The position numbers were made by a program, and so were the translations under genes. A stretch of DNA of 64,000 nt from Sphaerolaimus hirsutus. Taxonomy: Eukaryota > Nematoda > Chromadorea > Monhysterida > Sphaerolaimidae. The notes under the pieces are model-generated. The model made no database searches. It was not told where the DNA came from and was given only the letters and a program-made list of their open reading frames with translations. Positions 1-11,141 of this stretch are shown in pieces. Position 1 is the stretch's first letter; every line of letters begins with the position of its first letter. Where the stretch lies: assembly GCA_964036195.1 (NCBI GenBank), contig OZ038456.1:5580001-5644000 (forward strand), read 5' to 3'.

Positions 1-3000
1 TTGTGCTTCAAGAAGTACCCATCTGCCATCAAAATTCACTATTCAAGATTGTGCTTCAAGAAGTACCCATCTGCAATCTCAAGTCACCATTCAAGATTGT
101 GCTTCCAGAAGTACTGATCCGCACTCGAAAGTCACTATTCAAGATTGCGCTTCAAGAAGTACTGATCTGGAATCTAAATTCACTATTCAAGATTGTGCTT
201 CAAGAAGTACCGATCTGCAATCTAAATTCACTATTCAAGATTGTGCTTCAAGAAGTACCCATCTGCCATCTAAATTCACTATTCAAGATTGTGCTTCAAG
301 AAGTACCCATCTGCAATCTCAAGGCACCATTCAAGATTGTGCTTCCAGAAGTACTGATCTGCACTCGAAAGTCACTATTCAAGATTGTGCATCAAGAAGT
401 ACTGATCTGCAATCTAAAGTCACTATTCAAGATTGTGCTTCAAGAAGTACTGATCTGCAATCTAAATTCACTTTTCAAGATTGTGCTTCAAGAAGTACCG
501 ATCTGCAATCTAAATTCACTATTCAAGATTGTGCTTCAAGAAGTACCTATCTGCCATCTAAATTCACTATTCAAGATTGTGCTTCAAGAAGTACCCATCT
601 GCAATCTCAAGTCACCATTCAAGATTGTGCTTCCAGAAGTACTGATCTGCACTCAAAAGTCACTATTCAAGATTGTGCTTCAAGAAGTACTGATCTGCAA
701 TCTAAATTCACTATTCAAGATTGTGCTTCAAAAAGTACCGATCTGCAATCTAAATTCACTATTCAAGATTGTGCTTCAAGAAGTACCCATCTGCCATCTA
801 AATTCAGTATTCAAGATTGTGCTTCAAGAAGTACCCATCTGCAATCTCAAGTCACCATTCAAGATTGTGCTTCCAGAAGTACTGATCTGCACTTGAAAGT
901 CACTATTCAAGATTGTGCTTCAAGAAGTACCGATCTGCAATCTAAATTCACTATTCAAGATTGTGCTTCAAGAAGTACCCATCTGCAATCTCAAGTCACC
1001 ATTCAAGATTGTGCTTCCAGAAGTACTGATCTGCACTCGAAAGTCACTATTCAAGATTGTGCTTCAAGAAGTACTGATCTGCAATCTAAATTCACTATTC
1101 AAGATTGTGCTTCAAAAAGTACCGATCTGCAATCTAAATTCACTATTCAAGATTGTGCTTCAAGAAGTACCGATCTGCAATCTAAATTCACTATTCAAGA
1201 TTGTGCTTCAAGAAGTACCCATCTGCCATCTAAATTCACTATTCAAGATTGTGCTTCAAGAAGTACCCATCTGCAATCTCAAGTCACCATTCAAGATTGT
1301 GCTTCCAGACATACTGATCTGCAATCTCAATTCACTTTTCAAGATTGTGCTTCAAGAAGTACCGATCTGCAATCTAAATTCACTATTCAAGATTGTGCTT
1401 CAAGAAGTACTGATCTGCCATCTAAATTCACTTTTCAAGATTGTGCTTCAAGAAGTACCGATCTGCACTCGAAAGTCACTATTCAAGATTGTGCATCAAG
1501 AAGTACTGATCTGCAATCTAAAGTCACTATTCAAGATTGTGCTTCAAGAAGTACTGATCTGCAATCTCAATTCACTTTTCAAGATTGTGCTTCAAGAAGT
1601 ACCGATCTGCACTCGAAAGTCACTATTCAAGATTGTGCTTCAAGAAGTACTGATCTGGCATCTAAATTCACTTTTCAAGATTGTGCTTCAAGAAGTACCG
1701 ATCTGCACTCAAAAGTCACTATTCAAGATTGTGCATCAAGAAGTACTGATCTGCAATCTAAAGTCACTATTCAAGATTGTGCTTCAAGAAGTACTGATCT
1801 GCAATCTCAATTCACTTTTCAAGATTGTGCTTCAAGAAGTACCGATCTGCACTCGAAAGTCACTATTCAAGATTGTGCATCAAGAAGTACCCATCTGCAA
1901 TCTCAATTCACTTTTCAAGATTGTGCTTCAAGAAGTACCGATCTGCAATCTAAATTCACTATTCAAGATTGTGCTTCAAGAAGTACTGATCTGCCATCTA
2001 AATTCACGATTCAAGATTGTGCTCCCAGAAGTACCCATCTGCCATCTAAATTCACTTTTCAAGATTGTGCTTCAAGAAGTACCCATCTGCAATCTCAATT
2101 CACTTTTCAAGATTGTGCTTCAAGAAGTACCGATCTGCACTCGAAAGTCACTATTCAAGATTGTGCATCAAGAAGTACTGATCTGCAATCTAAAGTCACT
2201 ATTCAAGATTGTGCTTCAAGAAGTACTGATCTGCAATCTCAATTCACTTTTCAAGATTGTGCTTCAAGAAGTACTGATCTGCACTCGAAAGTCACTATTC
2301 AAGATTGTGCTTCAAGAAGTACTGATCTGCCATCTAAATTCACTTTTCAAGATTGTGCTTCAAGAAGTACCGATCTGCACTCAAAAGTCACTATTCAAGA
2401 TTGTGCATCAAGAAGTACTGATCTGCAATCTAAAGTCACTATTCAAGATTGTGCTTCAAGAAGTACTGATCTGCAATCTCAATTCACTTTTCAAGATTGT
2501 GCTTCAAGAAGTACCGATCTGCAATCTAAATTCACTATTCAAGATTGTGCTTCAAGAAGTACTGATCTGCCATCTAAATTCACGATTCAAGATTGTGCTT
2601 CCAGAAGTACCCATCTGCCATCTAAATTCACTATTCAAGATTGTGCTTCAAGAAGTACCCATCTGCAATCTCAATTCACTTTTCAAGATTGTGCTTCAAG
2701 AAGTACCGATCTGCAATCTAAATTCACTATTCAAGATTGTGCATCAAGAAGTACTGATCTGCAATCTAAAGTCACTATTCAAGATTGTGCTTCAAGAAGT
2801 ACTGATCTGCAATCTCAATTCACTTTTCAAGATTGTGCTTTAAGAAGTACCGATCTGCACTCGAAAGTCACTATTCAAGATTGTGCTTCAAGAAGTACTG
2901 ATCTGCAATCTCAATTCACTTTTCAAGATTGTGCTTCAAGAAGTACCGATCTGCAATCTAAATTCACTATTCAAGATTGTGCATCAAGAAGTACTGATCT

Positions 3001-3313
3001 GCAATCTAAAGTCACTATTCAAGATTGTGCATCAAGAAGTACTGATCTGCAATCTAAAGTCACTATTCAAGATTGTGCATCAAGAAGTACTGATCTGCAA
3101 TCTAAAGTCACTTTTCAAGATTGTGCTTCAAGAAGTACCGATCTGCAATCTAAATTCACTATTCAAGATTGTGCATCAAGAAGTACTGACCTGCAATCTA
3201 AAGTCACTATTCAAGATTGTGCATCAAGAAGTACTGATCTGCACTCGAAAGTCACTATTCAAGATTGTGCTTCAAGAAGTACTGATGCTAACATCACTCA
3301 ATCATCAGTTTGA
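1..3313. repeat. 48-bp tandem satellite, about 69 units
   Basis: Head-to-tail array of a 48-bp unit (core gattgtgcttcaagaagtac) starting before the window and ending near 3290. Units differ at a few fixed positions: act/acc before gat or cat, caa/cac/cca, ttc/gtc, aaa/caa/tcgaaa. Higher-order runs of the same variant order recur, which points to segmental amplification. Because 48 is a multiple of three, each frame repeats as a 16-residue unit. Confidence 0.97.
2..3313 (+). CDS. Possible repetitive protein tail encoded by the satellite
   Basis: One plus-strand frame runs through the whole array without a stop and ends in a unique tail, ANITQSSV, before TGA at 3311-3313. It encodes about 69 copies of a 16-residue unit like TIQDCASRSTDLQSKF, one Cys per unit and rich in Ser/Thr/Asp. 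Residue changes concentrate at four positions (D/H, Q/H/P, F/V, K/Q). A second frame is also open over long stretches (3-896, 915-2843), so openness may simply follow from the 48-bp period. No start lies inside the window; if real, this is the C-terminal part of a larger secreted or structural protein. No family recognised. Confidence 0.25.
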   Translation, partial: CASRSTHLPSKFTIQDCASRSTHLQSQVTIQDCASRSTDPHSKVTIQDCASRSTDLESKFTIQDCASRSTDLQSKFTIQDCASRSTHLPSKFTIQDCASRSTHLQSQGTIQDCASRSTDLHSKVTIQDCASRSTDLQSKVTIQDCASRSTDLQSKFTFQDCASRSTDLQSKFTIQDCASRSTYLPSKFTIQDCASRSTHLQSQVTIQDCASRSTDLHSKVTIQDCASRSTDLQSKFTIQDCASKSTDLQSKFTIQDCASRSTHLPSKFSIQDCASRSTHLQSQVTIQDCASRSTDLHLKVTIQDCASRSTDLQSKFTIQDCASRSTHLQSQVTIQDCASRSTDLHSKVTIQDCASRSTDLQSKFTIQDCASKSTDLQSKFTIQDCASRSTDLQSKFTIQDCASRSTHLPSKFTIQDCASRSTHLQSQVTIQDCASRHTDLQSQFTFQDCASRSTDLQSKFTIQDCASRSTDLPSKFTFQDCASRSTDLHSKVTIQDCASRSTDLQSKVTIQDCASRSTDLQSQFTFQDCASRSTDLHSKVTIQDCASRSTDLASKFTFQDCASRSTDLHSKVTIQDCASRSTDLQSKVTIQDCASRSTDLQSQFTFQDCASRSTDLHSKVTIQDCASRSTHLQSQFTFQDCASRSTDLQSKFTIQDCASRSTDLPSKFTIQDCAPRSTHLPSKFTFQDCASRSTHLQSQFTFQDCASRSTDLHSKVTIQDCASRSTDLQSKVTIQDCASRSTDLQSQFTFQDCASRSTDLHSKVTIQDCASRSTDLPSKFTFQDCASRSTDLHSKVTIQDCASRSTDLQSKVTIQDCASRSTDLQSQFTFQDCASRSTDLQSKFTIQDCASRSTDLPSKFTIQDCASRSTHLPSKFTIQDCASRSTHLQSQFTFQDCASRSTDLQSKFTIQDCASRSTDLQSKVTIQDCASRSTDLQSQFTFQDCALRSTDLHSKVTIQDCASRSTDLQSQFTFQDCASRSTDLQSKFTIQDCASRSTDLQSKVTIQDCASRSTDLQSKVTIQDCASRSTDLQSKVTFQDCASRSTDLQSKFTIQDCASRSTDLQSKVTIQDCASRSTDLHSKVTIQDCASRSTDANITQSSV

Positions 3314-3385
3314 ACGTGTGTTCCGCATTGTACAGATCACAAACTGCGGTATTTGTCATGTACGTTCCCTTTACACTCAATTTTA

Positions 3386-3695
3386 GGGGGGGTATTTCGA
3401 GGGGTTGGTTTATTTTTTCCTCAGCAGAATTTTAGGGGGGGTATTTCGAGGGGGGGGTTTATTCAAGGGGGGGGATAATTCGAGGTAATACGGTAACACA
3501 GTCATTGTTTTTAACGTGTGTTCTGCATTGCCAGGGTCACAAACCGCAGCTTTTGTCATTATAGTTCTCTTTACAGTCAATTTGGGGGGGGGGGTAGTTC
3601 GATGGGGGGGGGGCTAATAAATTCACAGTGCCCATTTTGAGGGGGTATTTCGGGGGGGGGGGGGTTATTTCGCGGAAATACGGTATAAATATCCC
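3386..3695. mobile_element. Degenerate TA-flanked G/C-run MITE
   Basis: Contains repeated ggggggtatttcgagg blocks and two aatacggta or aatacggtat right ends (3485-3495, 3680-3690). Interior sequence such as aacgtgtgttctgcattg recurs in other copies (12 kb, 17 kb, 54 kb). Left end is unclear because it abuts the satellite. Confidence 0.7.
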
Positions 3696-4400
3696 AAGAT
3701 TTTTAAAAACGCTATCTCTGATTAATAGCGCGCACCGCTGAGCCAACGGTAACGGATGTAAATACAGTATCTGTCAGAAATCAGAAATCTGGATGTCTGG
3801 CTTTAAGACAATATGATTGGAATGGCCGGCCAGTAGGGGGCCAAGACAGACATGGGAATATGGAAAAACAAGTAAAATTAAACTACCGCGCTCGAGGAAA
3901 ACAGAGATTGCAATCAATCGCACAATGCGACTGGCTTCCTTCAACTGTGCTTTTGCTTCAGTGCGCATAACTCGACGGAAAAAGTGCCCCGAAAATCAGA
4001 GTTGCGGGAAGTAGGGTACTTGTTATACTGTAAGTATATGTAAAGTATTTATTTTTACTTATTCCTGAGTACAGAAAACGTAAAGAATTTTTGTTAAAAA
4101 TTTTACACTACCAAAAAAGTAAATAAACGTAAATATCAGTATTTTTACTCAGGGGATACGTAAAAGCGAGTTTTTCTTTCTATTTTCTTTCTATTTTCTA
4201 TTTTACGTAGGATAACATAGTGATCGCTTTTCCTACCCATCACACCTTCAATCATTTCCGCTGCCATTTTTGCCGCCGTTTCAATTTGTTTGAGTCGTTT
4301 TTTGCACGCAATAAATTTCTCTTAATTACGTTTTCTGTGCTCGCTTACTTTCAAAAAGTACACGTAAAGGTGAGTACAGGTGTTATTTATGTAGGAAACA

Positions 4401-4830
4401 TACCGTATTACCTCGAATTAACCCCCCCCCTTGAATTAACCCCCCCCTCGAAATACCCCCCCTAAATTTCGGCTGAGGAAATAATAAACCCCCCCCTCGA
4501 AATACCCCCCCTAAAACTGAGTGTAACGTGAACGTACATGACAAATACCGCAGTTTGTGTTCTGTACAATGCAGAACACACGTTAAAACTGATGATTAAG
4601 TGACATTAGGGAAGGGTTTTTGTGTATATACAGTTATAGATGCCTTTAAACACACATACATCTATGTAATTGTTCGATTTTTCTACGTCTGCGTATGGGG
4701 AATTTTCGAAAATTTCTGGCGAAATAATAGACCCCCCCCTCGAATAAACCCCCCCCTCGAATTATCCCCCCCTCAAATTTTGCTGGCGAAATAATAAACC
4801 CCCTGGGGGTATTTCGAGGTAATACGGTAG
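4401..4830. mobile_element. TA-flanked MITE, terminus CCGTATTACCTCGAAT
   Basis: Inverted termini TACCGTATTACCTCGAAT and its complement enclose runs of C and internal repeats of the terminal motif. TA on both sides fits a TA target duplication (Tc1/mariner-like, inferred). It sits inside a larger tract (about 4015-4890) of iterated cgtaaa/tttacg motifs. Confidence 0.8.
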
Positions 4831-4946
4831 ACGTATTTACTCAGTACTCGAGTATACGTATCTTTTGAGTAAACGTAAATACGTTTCACCAACTATGCAG
4901 AAATAATGCCCGGAAAACTCACTCTGGCTGTACATAAAGTGCCAAC

Positions 4947-5811
4947 CAGAGTTGTGCAAATACTGGTATTTTTGGAAAACGTAAACGTAAACGTAAATAC
5001 CTTTTTCAAATCAAAAGTATCAATACTAAAACGTAAGGTATTTATAAAATACCAAGGAATACGTAAAATAAAACGTAAACGTAAAAAAAAATTTTACACA
5101 CAGTATTTGCCATTGTGCTTTGGAAAATACCATTATTTTCACACGTCATGACTGGCGTCACTCCCAGACCCTATAAAATGCCCTGTCAAATGTCATGCAA
5201 AGTGTCTAAAGTCATGCAAAATGCTCTGGCAGGTGGCAAATCTTTGCCATTTTGCTGGGCATTTTACATGAGTTTTGACATTTGCATGAAATTTCACATT
5301 TTACAGGGCATCCTACAGGAGTCTCGGATTGGCTGGCACCAGAGGTTGCACTCGCCCTGCCAGTTTCAAAATGTGTGCTACTCACAGTTGTTGCAACTGG
5401 CGTTGTCGGAATTCATCACAAAAAAATTATTAACGCAAGGCTCCACAAATAAACAAAAAGGTTTCTGTGTTCAGCATTTGAACACATTTATGATTATGTA
5501 CCCAGTATTCCATGTGTAAGTGCAAGCGTGCAGTCACTTTTTCATATACCGCTTTTTGTTTCTATGTATACATGTTACATTTATGCAAAGACATAAGAAT
5601 ATTGTTGGCTGCAGGTGGTGCAGCCCATTTGAACTTGTGCACGTGTGAACGATCACAAGTTTTTTACGTTTTCCCTAGTACCCGGGTATTTTGGTCAGGA
5701 AAACGTAACAAAACGTAATGGTATTTTTGGAAAACGTAAACGTAAACGTAAATATAAATACCCGAATAACCGGGTATTTCGGGTAAACGTAAATACGTTT
5801 TTCCAACTCTG
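4947..5811. mobile_element. hAT-type MITE, TIR CAGAGTTG, 8-bp TSD
   Basis: Termini CAGAGTTG and CAACTCTG are flanked by the perfect 8-bp duplication gtgccaac (4939-4946 and 5812-5819). The interior is rich in iterated aacgtaaacgtaaa. A degenerate palindrome of the introner family is nested at about 5150-5335. An 8-bp TSD with a CAG-type terminus is characteristic of hAT transposons; no transposase is present. Confidence 0.85.
5150..5335. mobile_element. Degenerate introner-family palindrome, nested
   Basis: Has the family's cactcccagaccctataaaatg start, the aatgtcatgcaaagtgtc arm and a mirrored right arm ending ggctggcaccag. It is nested in the 4947-5811 hAT element and not in a recognised gene, showing that the family also inserts outside exons. 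Confidence 0.75.
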
Positions 5812-5997
5812 GTGCCAACGCAATGTCCCACCAAAATTCACTTTATAAACATCGCATGATAACAACAATATCAAATCCAAAGAGCTCTGTATACCATGAT
5901 ATTCATGTTGAATATTTGGAACATGCAGTCCAGTCGGTAATGAAAAATGTTTATGCATCTAAATCAGGGTTTGGGGCATGAATGAATCTAGGTATCG

Positions 5998-6312
5998 TAT
6001 TTGCTTGAATAGTTCCCCCCTTGAATAATTCCCCCCTCGAATAATCCCCCCCCCTTAAGACGAGTGAGGAAATAATAATTCCCGCTCGAAAAATCCCCCC
6101 TTTAAAGATTTGATTAATTTGTTCTACCTAATTTTAACAAAAATGGCACGTTATTGTGTTTATAAGGCACGTTTTGGGAAATGAGTTGATGGAAACATGC
6201 TTGAAAATTTTGACGAAATAATAATTCCCCCCTTGAATAATTCGCCCCCTCGAATAGCCCCCCCTCAAAAATGTCTGACGATCCCAGGGGGATTATTCAA
6301 GCAAATACGGTA
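5998..6312. mobile_element. TA-flanked MITE (CGTATTTGCTTGAAT variant)
   Basis: TATCGTATTTGCTTGAATAG at the left and attcaagcaaatacggta at the right form the inverted termini around blocks of cccccctcgaat. Same family as 28919-29125 by terminus. Confidence 0.75.
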
Positions 6313-6426
6313 TACATTTGGGTATTTTATTTACTTGACAATCTCGTCTGTTGTAGATTGTAGAAATGGTACTGCGGAACCATAAACATTACCAGCACAA
6401 TTATACTCATTGAAATGTGTTATTTG

Positions 6427-6601
6427 AGGGCCAGTCCCGCAAGTTGACAAGTACCTTACTCTTGACGTTGCTCTTGTCTTTTAACTTGACTCTTAACTTT
6501 GCCACTTGTGGAACCAGCAGCAGAGTCAAGTTAAGAGTCAAGTTAAACGTCAAGAGCAAAGTCAAGAGTAAAGTACTTGTCAACTTGTGGGACTGGCCCT
6601 T
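6427..6601. mobile_element. Second introner-type palindrome (aagttgac variant)
   Basis: Starts gggccagtcccgcaagttga and ends tcaacttgtgggactggccc, a near-perfect inverted repeat whose arms iterate agagtcaag/cttgactct. Shares the CCAGTYCCGC terminus with copies at 19090, 34432 and 57346. It lies just upstream of a possible exon at 6629. Confidence 0.8.
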
Positions 6602-6628
6602 GGTTTCACACATATTTCCTTCTCGCAG

Positions 6629-6700
6629 TCTCGAATGTTATGAGAGCAACGTTACTTTGTGTCGAGTAGACGTTCTTCAATTCAATTGTTGCCCATTTAG
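6629..6700 (+). CDS. Possible internal exon, Cys-rich peptide
   Basis: A 72-nt open segment with acceptor ttctcgcag before it and donor gtaagt after it encodes LECYESNVTLCRVDVLQF followed by NCCPF. Four cysteines in 23 residues suggest an extracellular Cys-rich domain, perhaps Ly6/uPAR-like, but the fragment is too short to assign. No confident flanking exons were found, so it may belong to a decayed gene. Confidence 0.3.
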
Positions 6701-6703
6701 GTA

Positions 6704-8184
6704 AGTTTCTGGGCATATAACTACTGAACTTTAATGAGTAAATGAGTGTACGTACGTGTATGGGTAAATACTTAGCTTTTTACACATGCTACGCTGATAG
6801 TTTCGAATGCAAATAAATACAATGGGAAAAATGCAACAAATTTGGACAAGAAGTCGACATTCCACTTAATTTATTGGGGCCCGGACCGGAGCAAAAATGT
6901 TGTCGCGTGCAAGAAATTGACAGGTACATTTTCTTCCCAAAACATTTCTGCATACTTAAGTCCTAAGTGGATTTTATTGACACTTTTTTTCACACATATG
7001 TTGAGATCAGGCGCTGAAAATTTGACACTTTATTATCAATGTTTTGAATGGTATACATGAGGAGCACTATTGGACACAGCACGGGCAGTGAATTGAAAAT
7101 TAAACTTCAAATGCGATTGCCTCAAAATCGCATTTTGTGAATATGTCAACTTTTAGAAAGACGCATCATTTGTCACCTTACCCGCGATTATCTCAATAAA
7201 TACCAAATAAAATAATGCAAAAAATAAACTAGCAATTTTACATCAGCACAAAGGAATGGACACATAAACCCTCAAGAAATTTGATAGGGAATTATGAATA
7301 CTAAGCCTAAATTCTTCAAGAGAAGCGGGGACCCACTCAAACGCATTCAACCAGTGAATGATTTCAAATTTCATACAGTTAACTGGCTGGGCTCCGTCCC
7401 AGACGTATCAATTTACTTTGAGCGATATTTGAGTTTCCTAAAGTGAGACCCGTCTGAACGGAATGAAATGTTTAGTTAAAGAAGGAGTCATTTGATAATG
7501 TTCGTTATTTATATTATTTAAATATTTATCACTATCAGTTCATAGATGTGGTGGGAATAAATAATGAAATGTATATTGGAAAAATTGTGCATGAACGAAA
7601 GGATATGGGGAAATAAAATTCTGAAACACCTCCAGAAAAATAAATACCGAAATTAATACCAAATGTACCATGAATTAATGAATATAGGTTGCTAAATCCA
7701 TATTTCTATTCAAATTCCTGTTACATTCCCCATTGGCATTTATTTCTCGGGTGGTGTTTCCTAGTTCAACATTCCCCTCTCCTCGAAATGCTTCAACCCA
7801 ATTCGCAGAAAGCAAACATAAACCGTATCCATTTAGCTCGCAGCGTCGCTTTGGAAACGGCCCCAGTAGAAATGCGCCTTTTGGTTCCTAAATTTGATTT
7901 ATTTTTCTTTATATGCATGAATGAGCTAGCCCCTCCAAAAGCTCCGTTTTTCCCCTCAGTCAATTTTCTGATACACGCATCCGCATAGACACAGAGATTC
8001 GGTTCAGAGGCATTTTTATCCAATTTTCGTTAAGAAGTTATCCATTTTAGTGGATTGGATTTCACGTGAAAAATGTGCACCAGACGCTAGGCGAATCTAA
8101 GTAGGAGAAAATGCAGCCTATGAAGAAAAAACACACCAAAAAGCACTATGATAAATCTACGGCAAGTAAAAACAGCAAAGTAGA
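6704..8184. other. No recognisable gene or repeat
   Basis: AT-rich sequence with only short open frames lacking homology that I can recognise and lacking convincing splice signals. Read as intergenic, downstream of the minus-strand lectin-like gene. Confidence 0.5.
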
Positions 8185-11141
8185 TCACACTTTCTTCAAC
8201 ATATCCATTTTGCCCCCAAAATCGACTGTTGTGTCATTCTTGGCAGTAAGAATTACCCCTTCACTTTCATCACTATCACTGACAAGCGTGGCAGCAGTGG
8301 CAGGCAACCAGGGGGCAGTCCCTGACCATGTAAAATGCCCTGTAAAATGTAAAATGGCATGCAAAGTGTCAAAAGTCATGTTAAATGCCCTGCAAAATGA
8401 CAAATTTACAATGTCATTTTTCAGGGCATTTTACATGACTTCTGACACTTTTTATGACATTTAACACATTACAGGGCATTTTACAGGGTCTGAGACTGGC
8501 ACCAGGCACCCCTCACTTCACACACGGTGATAAACATCCTGCCGCACAAGGAAGCCAGGTATGTGTCACTGGCGCTGGCGTATTTTCTGCATTGGTCAAA
8601 ATGACCGGTGGCTGTGAGCTGGTTGCCCAGGGTCCAGAAAACAGCATTTTTGGATGTGAGCCAACTTGGATGGTATTTCTGAAGGGTGCACTTTGGATGT
8701 GATCAGGTTTCGATTAATTAACATCAATGTCATTTCGGTTCATCATTAATCCCTATTGGGTTTAGTGATGGAATGGCGCCATGGCGCTGGCGCCATTTGA
8801 GGGCGCCAAAGGGCGCCGCGCCATGGCGCCATTGGCGCTTGGCGCCCTTTTTCTGTGGCGCCCTTGGCGCCTGGCGCCCACATTCTGAAAGGCGCCATGG
8901 CGCCCTTGGCGCTTGGCGCCCTTTTTCCGTGGCGCCCTTGGCGCCTGGCGCCCTGCTTTAGAAGGGCGCCAAAAAGGCGCCAGCAAGGTTTCACGGTGAG
9001 TGCTGTGTAAACGAGAAAAAAAAGAAAGCCGCATCCGGGGATGATCTAAATTCGCCAGAAAAATGGACGGAGTGGTGCGAGTGGGTGGAAATCTTTCGTC
9101 CAACGGTTCATCAGATCTGTCTGACGGATCAGAAGACAAGAATGATGGACCGTCTAACTTGCAAAATCATAAACAAACGGATTTAAATCGTTGCAATTAG
9201 GAAACATTGTTTGGAAAGGTTTATTTGTAATGAATGGATTGTTGTCAAATGACAATTTCATTGCGTTTGGATTCGTCATGTGGATTTTTTTCAAAAAAAA
9301 CTTGTTGCAAGCCTTGTTTTTGTTCATTACATCCGAGAACGCGAATTAAGAAGTGAATGCGCGTACAATGGTGCTGTAGAAACATTTTTAGCACACGCAT
9401 GGTGTTGTAGGCACTTTTTTATCCTGGCGCCCTTGGCGCCTGGCGCCTTATTTTCCAAATGGCGCCATGGCGCCTTGGCGCTTGGCGCCCTCTTTCCGTG
9501 GCGCCCCTGGCGCCTGGCGCCCACTTTCTGAATGGCGCCATGGCGCCCTTGGCGCCTGGCGCCCTTTTTCTGTGGCGCCCTTGGCGCTTGGCGCCCACTT
9601 TCTGAATGGCGCCATGGCGCCCTTGGCGCCTGGCGCCATTTTTTCTGGCGCTTTTCCATCACTAATTGGGTTGTTTTGATACAAATTTCAATTGAAAGAT
9701 GAATCGCTGAAAAATAACGTTGTTGCAACCTCAATAAGGTAAAACGTTTGCACAAGTGTGCCCCACCCAGACCCCACTCAGTTGTGGAATGTATTTAGGT
9801 TTAATTGAGGTAGAATAAAAACGACAATTATAATATTTATTTACCTTGAGATTTGCTCTGAACGCAGCATACACATCAACATCATCCAAATCTGCCAGGC
9901 GACCATTAGGCACGCCAATTACATCGCCGCGAGCACAGCTAAAAATAAAAGGAACACAATTTCAGTCACACAGACATACATAAAGGACAGGGTGGCGATT
10001 CGGAGGAACCCCCCACCATTGGAGACCCCTGGGGGCAGGCCCCCAGACCCTGAAACAGTCCCTGCAAAGTGTAAAATACCCTGTAAAATGTCATGTATCA
10101 TGTAAAATACCCTGTAAAACGTCAGGCGTCAAGTAATACACCATGTAAAAGTGTAAAATGTCATGTAAAAAACTCTTTAAAGTGTCATGTGTATCAAAAT
10201 ATTTTTGTACCGTATCCAAATCTAATGTTTTTTGTATTCAAATCTTATGCCCAAAATAAAATTTGAATATAAAAACATAATATTTGGATACAAAAAAAAC
10301 ATAAGATTTGGATACAAAAAAACATAAGATTTGGATAAGATACAATAAGATTTGGATACACCTGACATGTTACAGGGAATGTTACACTTTACAGGGTCTT
10401 TTACAGGGTCTGAGAGTGGGGGGACTATGGCACCTGATGCACACAATCGTGTGCCTGTCGCTGTGTCGCTGTATATGTGTGTATATTTACATCACATATA
10501 GCGATTCACGGTGCTGGCAAACAAAAAAATTCTTTAAATTTTGTTGATTTGACCTCGCAGCCGCATCAGTGCCGTAAGTGTTCGGCAACAACGTGACACA
10601 TCTGCCATTCGAGTACAGCGGCTCCCCGTTCACCCGTTTGCACAGATCTTCCGTTGTGTTCCCTGGGATTGGATGATAAAATAGTTTAATCAGTGTTTCA
10701 AGCAGCTAGATTCATCATATTAGTAAGTTTCAAACGGGATTGACTTTTCGGGATCGGGATCGGAATTTTCACATTTAGGAATCGGGATGGGACTTTCGGG
10801 TTTGTGATCGGGATCGGGATCGCTGAATCCCGGAAATGATCGGCATTCGGTACCCCGTTCGAACGCTATATATTTATAGACGGCTATTGCTGCCAGGAAT
10901 CTGGCTGTCTAAACGGTGGCATTTGGCATTTGTAGTACAAAATGTGTACACTAATTGAGCAGCGAATAAATAAAAAGTACCTACCTATAAACGAATCTGC
11001 CTACGGGTACGAAAATACCTATAAATAAACCTACCTATTTATAGCCAGATTACCTAGTCAGAAATGAAAAAATGCACCTCTGGGCATGCCATATGCCACT
11101 GACACGGACAGTAACGCGACTGCGATTGCAAACTTGTCCAT
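8185..11141 (-). CDS. Secreted C-type-lectin-like protein, paralogue 1
   Basis: Six-segment minus-strand gene: 11141-11078, 10662-10554, 9938-9845, 8678-8503, 8308-8185. Lengths total 567 nt (188 residues) with matching phases. It opens with a signal peptide (MDKFAIAVALLSVSVAYG). The body has a C-type-lectin-like layout: Cys, NGRCVTL, an A-A-x-C stretch, GRLADLDD, an aromatic Y-x-A-F segment, FWTLGN, CRKY, and a closing C...VCE. Sugar or partner binding is unknown; no classical EPN/QPD Ca2+ motif is visible. The last intron, 8502-8309, is an introner splitting the Trp codon of RGAW. It is a tandem paralogue of 13397-15251. Likely secreted for defence or recognition, by family analogy only. 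Confidence 0.8.
8309..8502 (-). mobile_element. Introner in lectin-like gene 1
   Basis: A 194-bp palindrome inside the last coding exon. On the coding strand it begins GTGCCAGTCTCAGACCCTG and ends GGGACTGCCCCCTG. Exact removal joins TG|G (Trp) and gives RGAW-LPATAAT, matching RGAW-VPASANI in the paralogue, whose DNA is uninterrupted here. The right end is CTG, not CAG, so the acceptor is non-canonical unless a nearby AG is used; a later AG 33 nt downstream (GTCAG) would also keep frame. Confidence 0.9.
8763..9664. mobile_element. hAT-type element with GGCGCC-repeat arms, copy 1
   Basis: TIR TAGTGATGGAA / TTCCATCACTA with perfect 8-bp TSD attgggtt (8755-8762, 9665-9672). Both arms are long arrays of ggcgcc-containing units (about 8775-8990 and 9425-9650) around a unique AT-rich core. 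It lies in the intron between the third and fourth coding segments of the lectin-like gene. Long open frames in the arms are by-products of the repeat. Confidence 0.92.
10022..10425. mobile_element. Long introner-family variant in an intron
   Basis: Ends resemble the introner terminus (cagaccctgaaacagtccct on the left, cagggtctgagagtgggg on the right) and the arms carry aaaatgtcatgta motifs. The centre is replaced by aaatctaatgttttttgtat palindromic repeats. Similar arms reappear near 60150 and 61240. It lies within the second intron of lectin-like gene 1. Confidence 0.7.
10727..10868. mobile_element. GGGATCGG-iterated palindromic element, degenerate
   Basis: Begins tttcaaacgggattgacttt, iterates cgggatcggg, and ends ccccgttcgaac. 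It belongs with the complete copy at 60675-61227 that carries an 8-bp TSD. Located in an intron of the lectin-like gene. Confidence 0.7.

Noticed and set aside
1..3313. CRISPR-like array
   Set aside because: The 48-bp units are continuous with no unique spacers, and the context is eukaryotic.
5115..5519. 134-codon open frame as a gene
   Set aside because: Its middle is the degenerate introner palindrome nested in a hAT-type element; no domain or splice context.
8762..9755. GC-rich open frames (MAPWRW..., GAKRQG...) in GGCGCC tracts, also at 15.7-16.6 kb
   Set aside because: They are translations of the ggcgcc repeat in several frames on both strands and lie within a TSD-flanked transposon.
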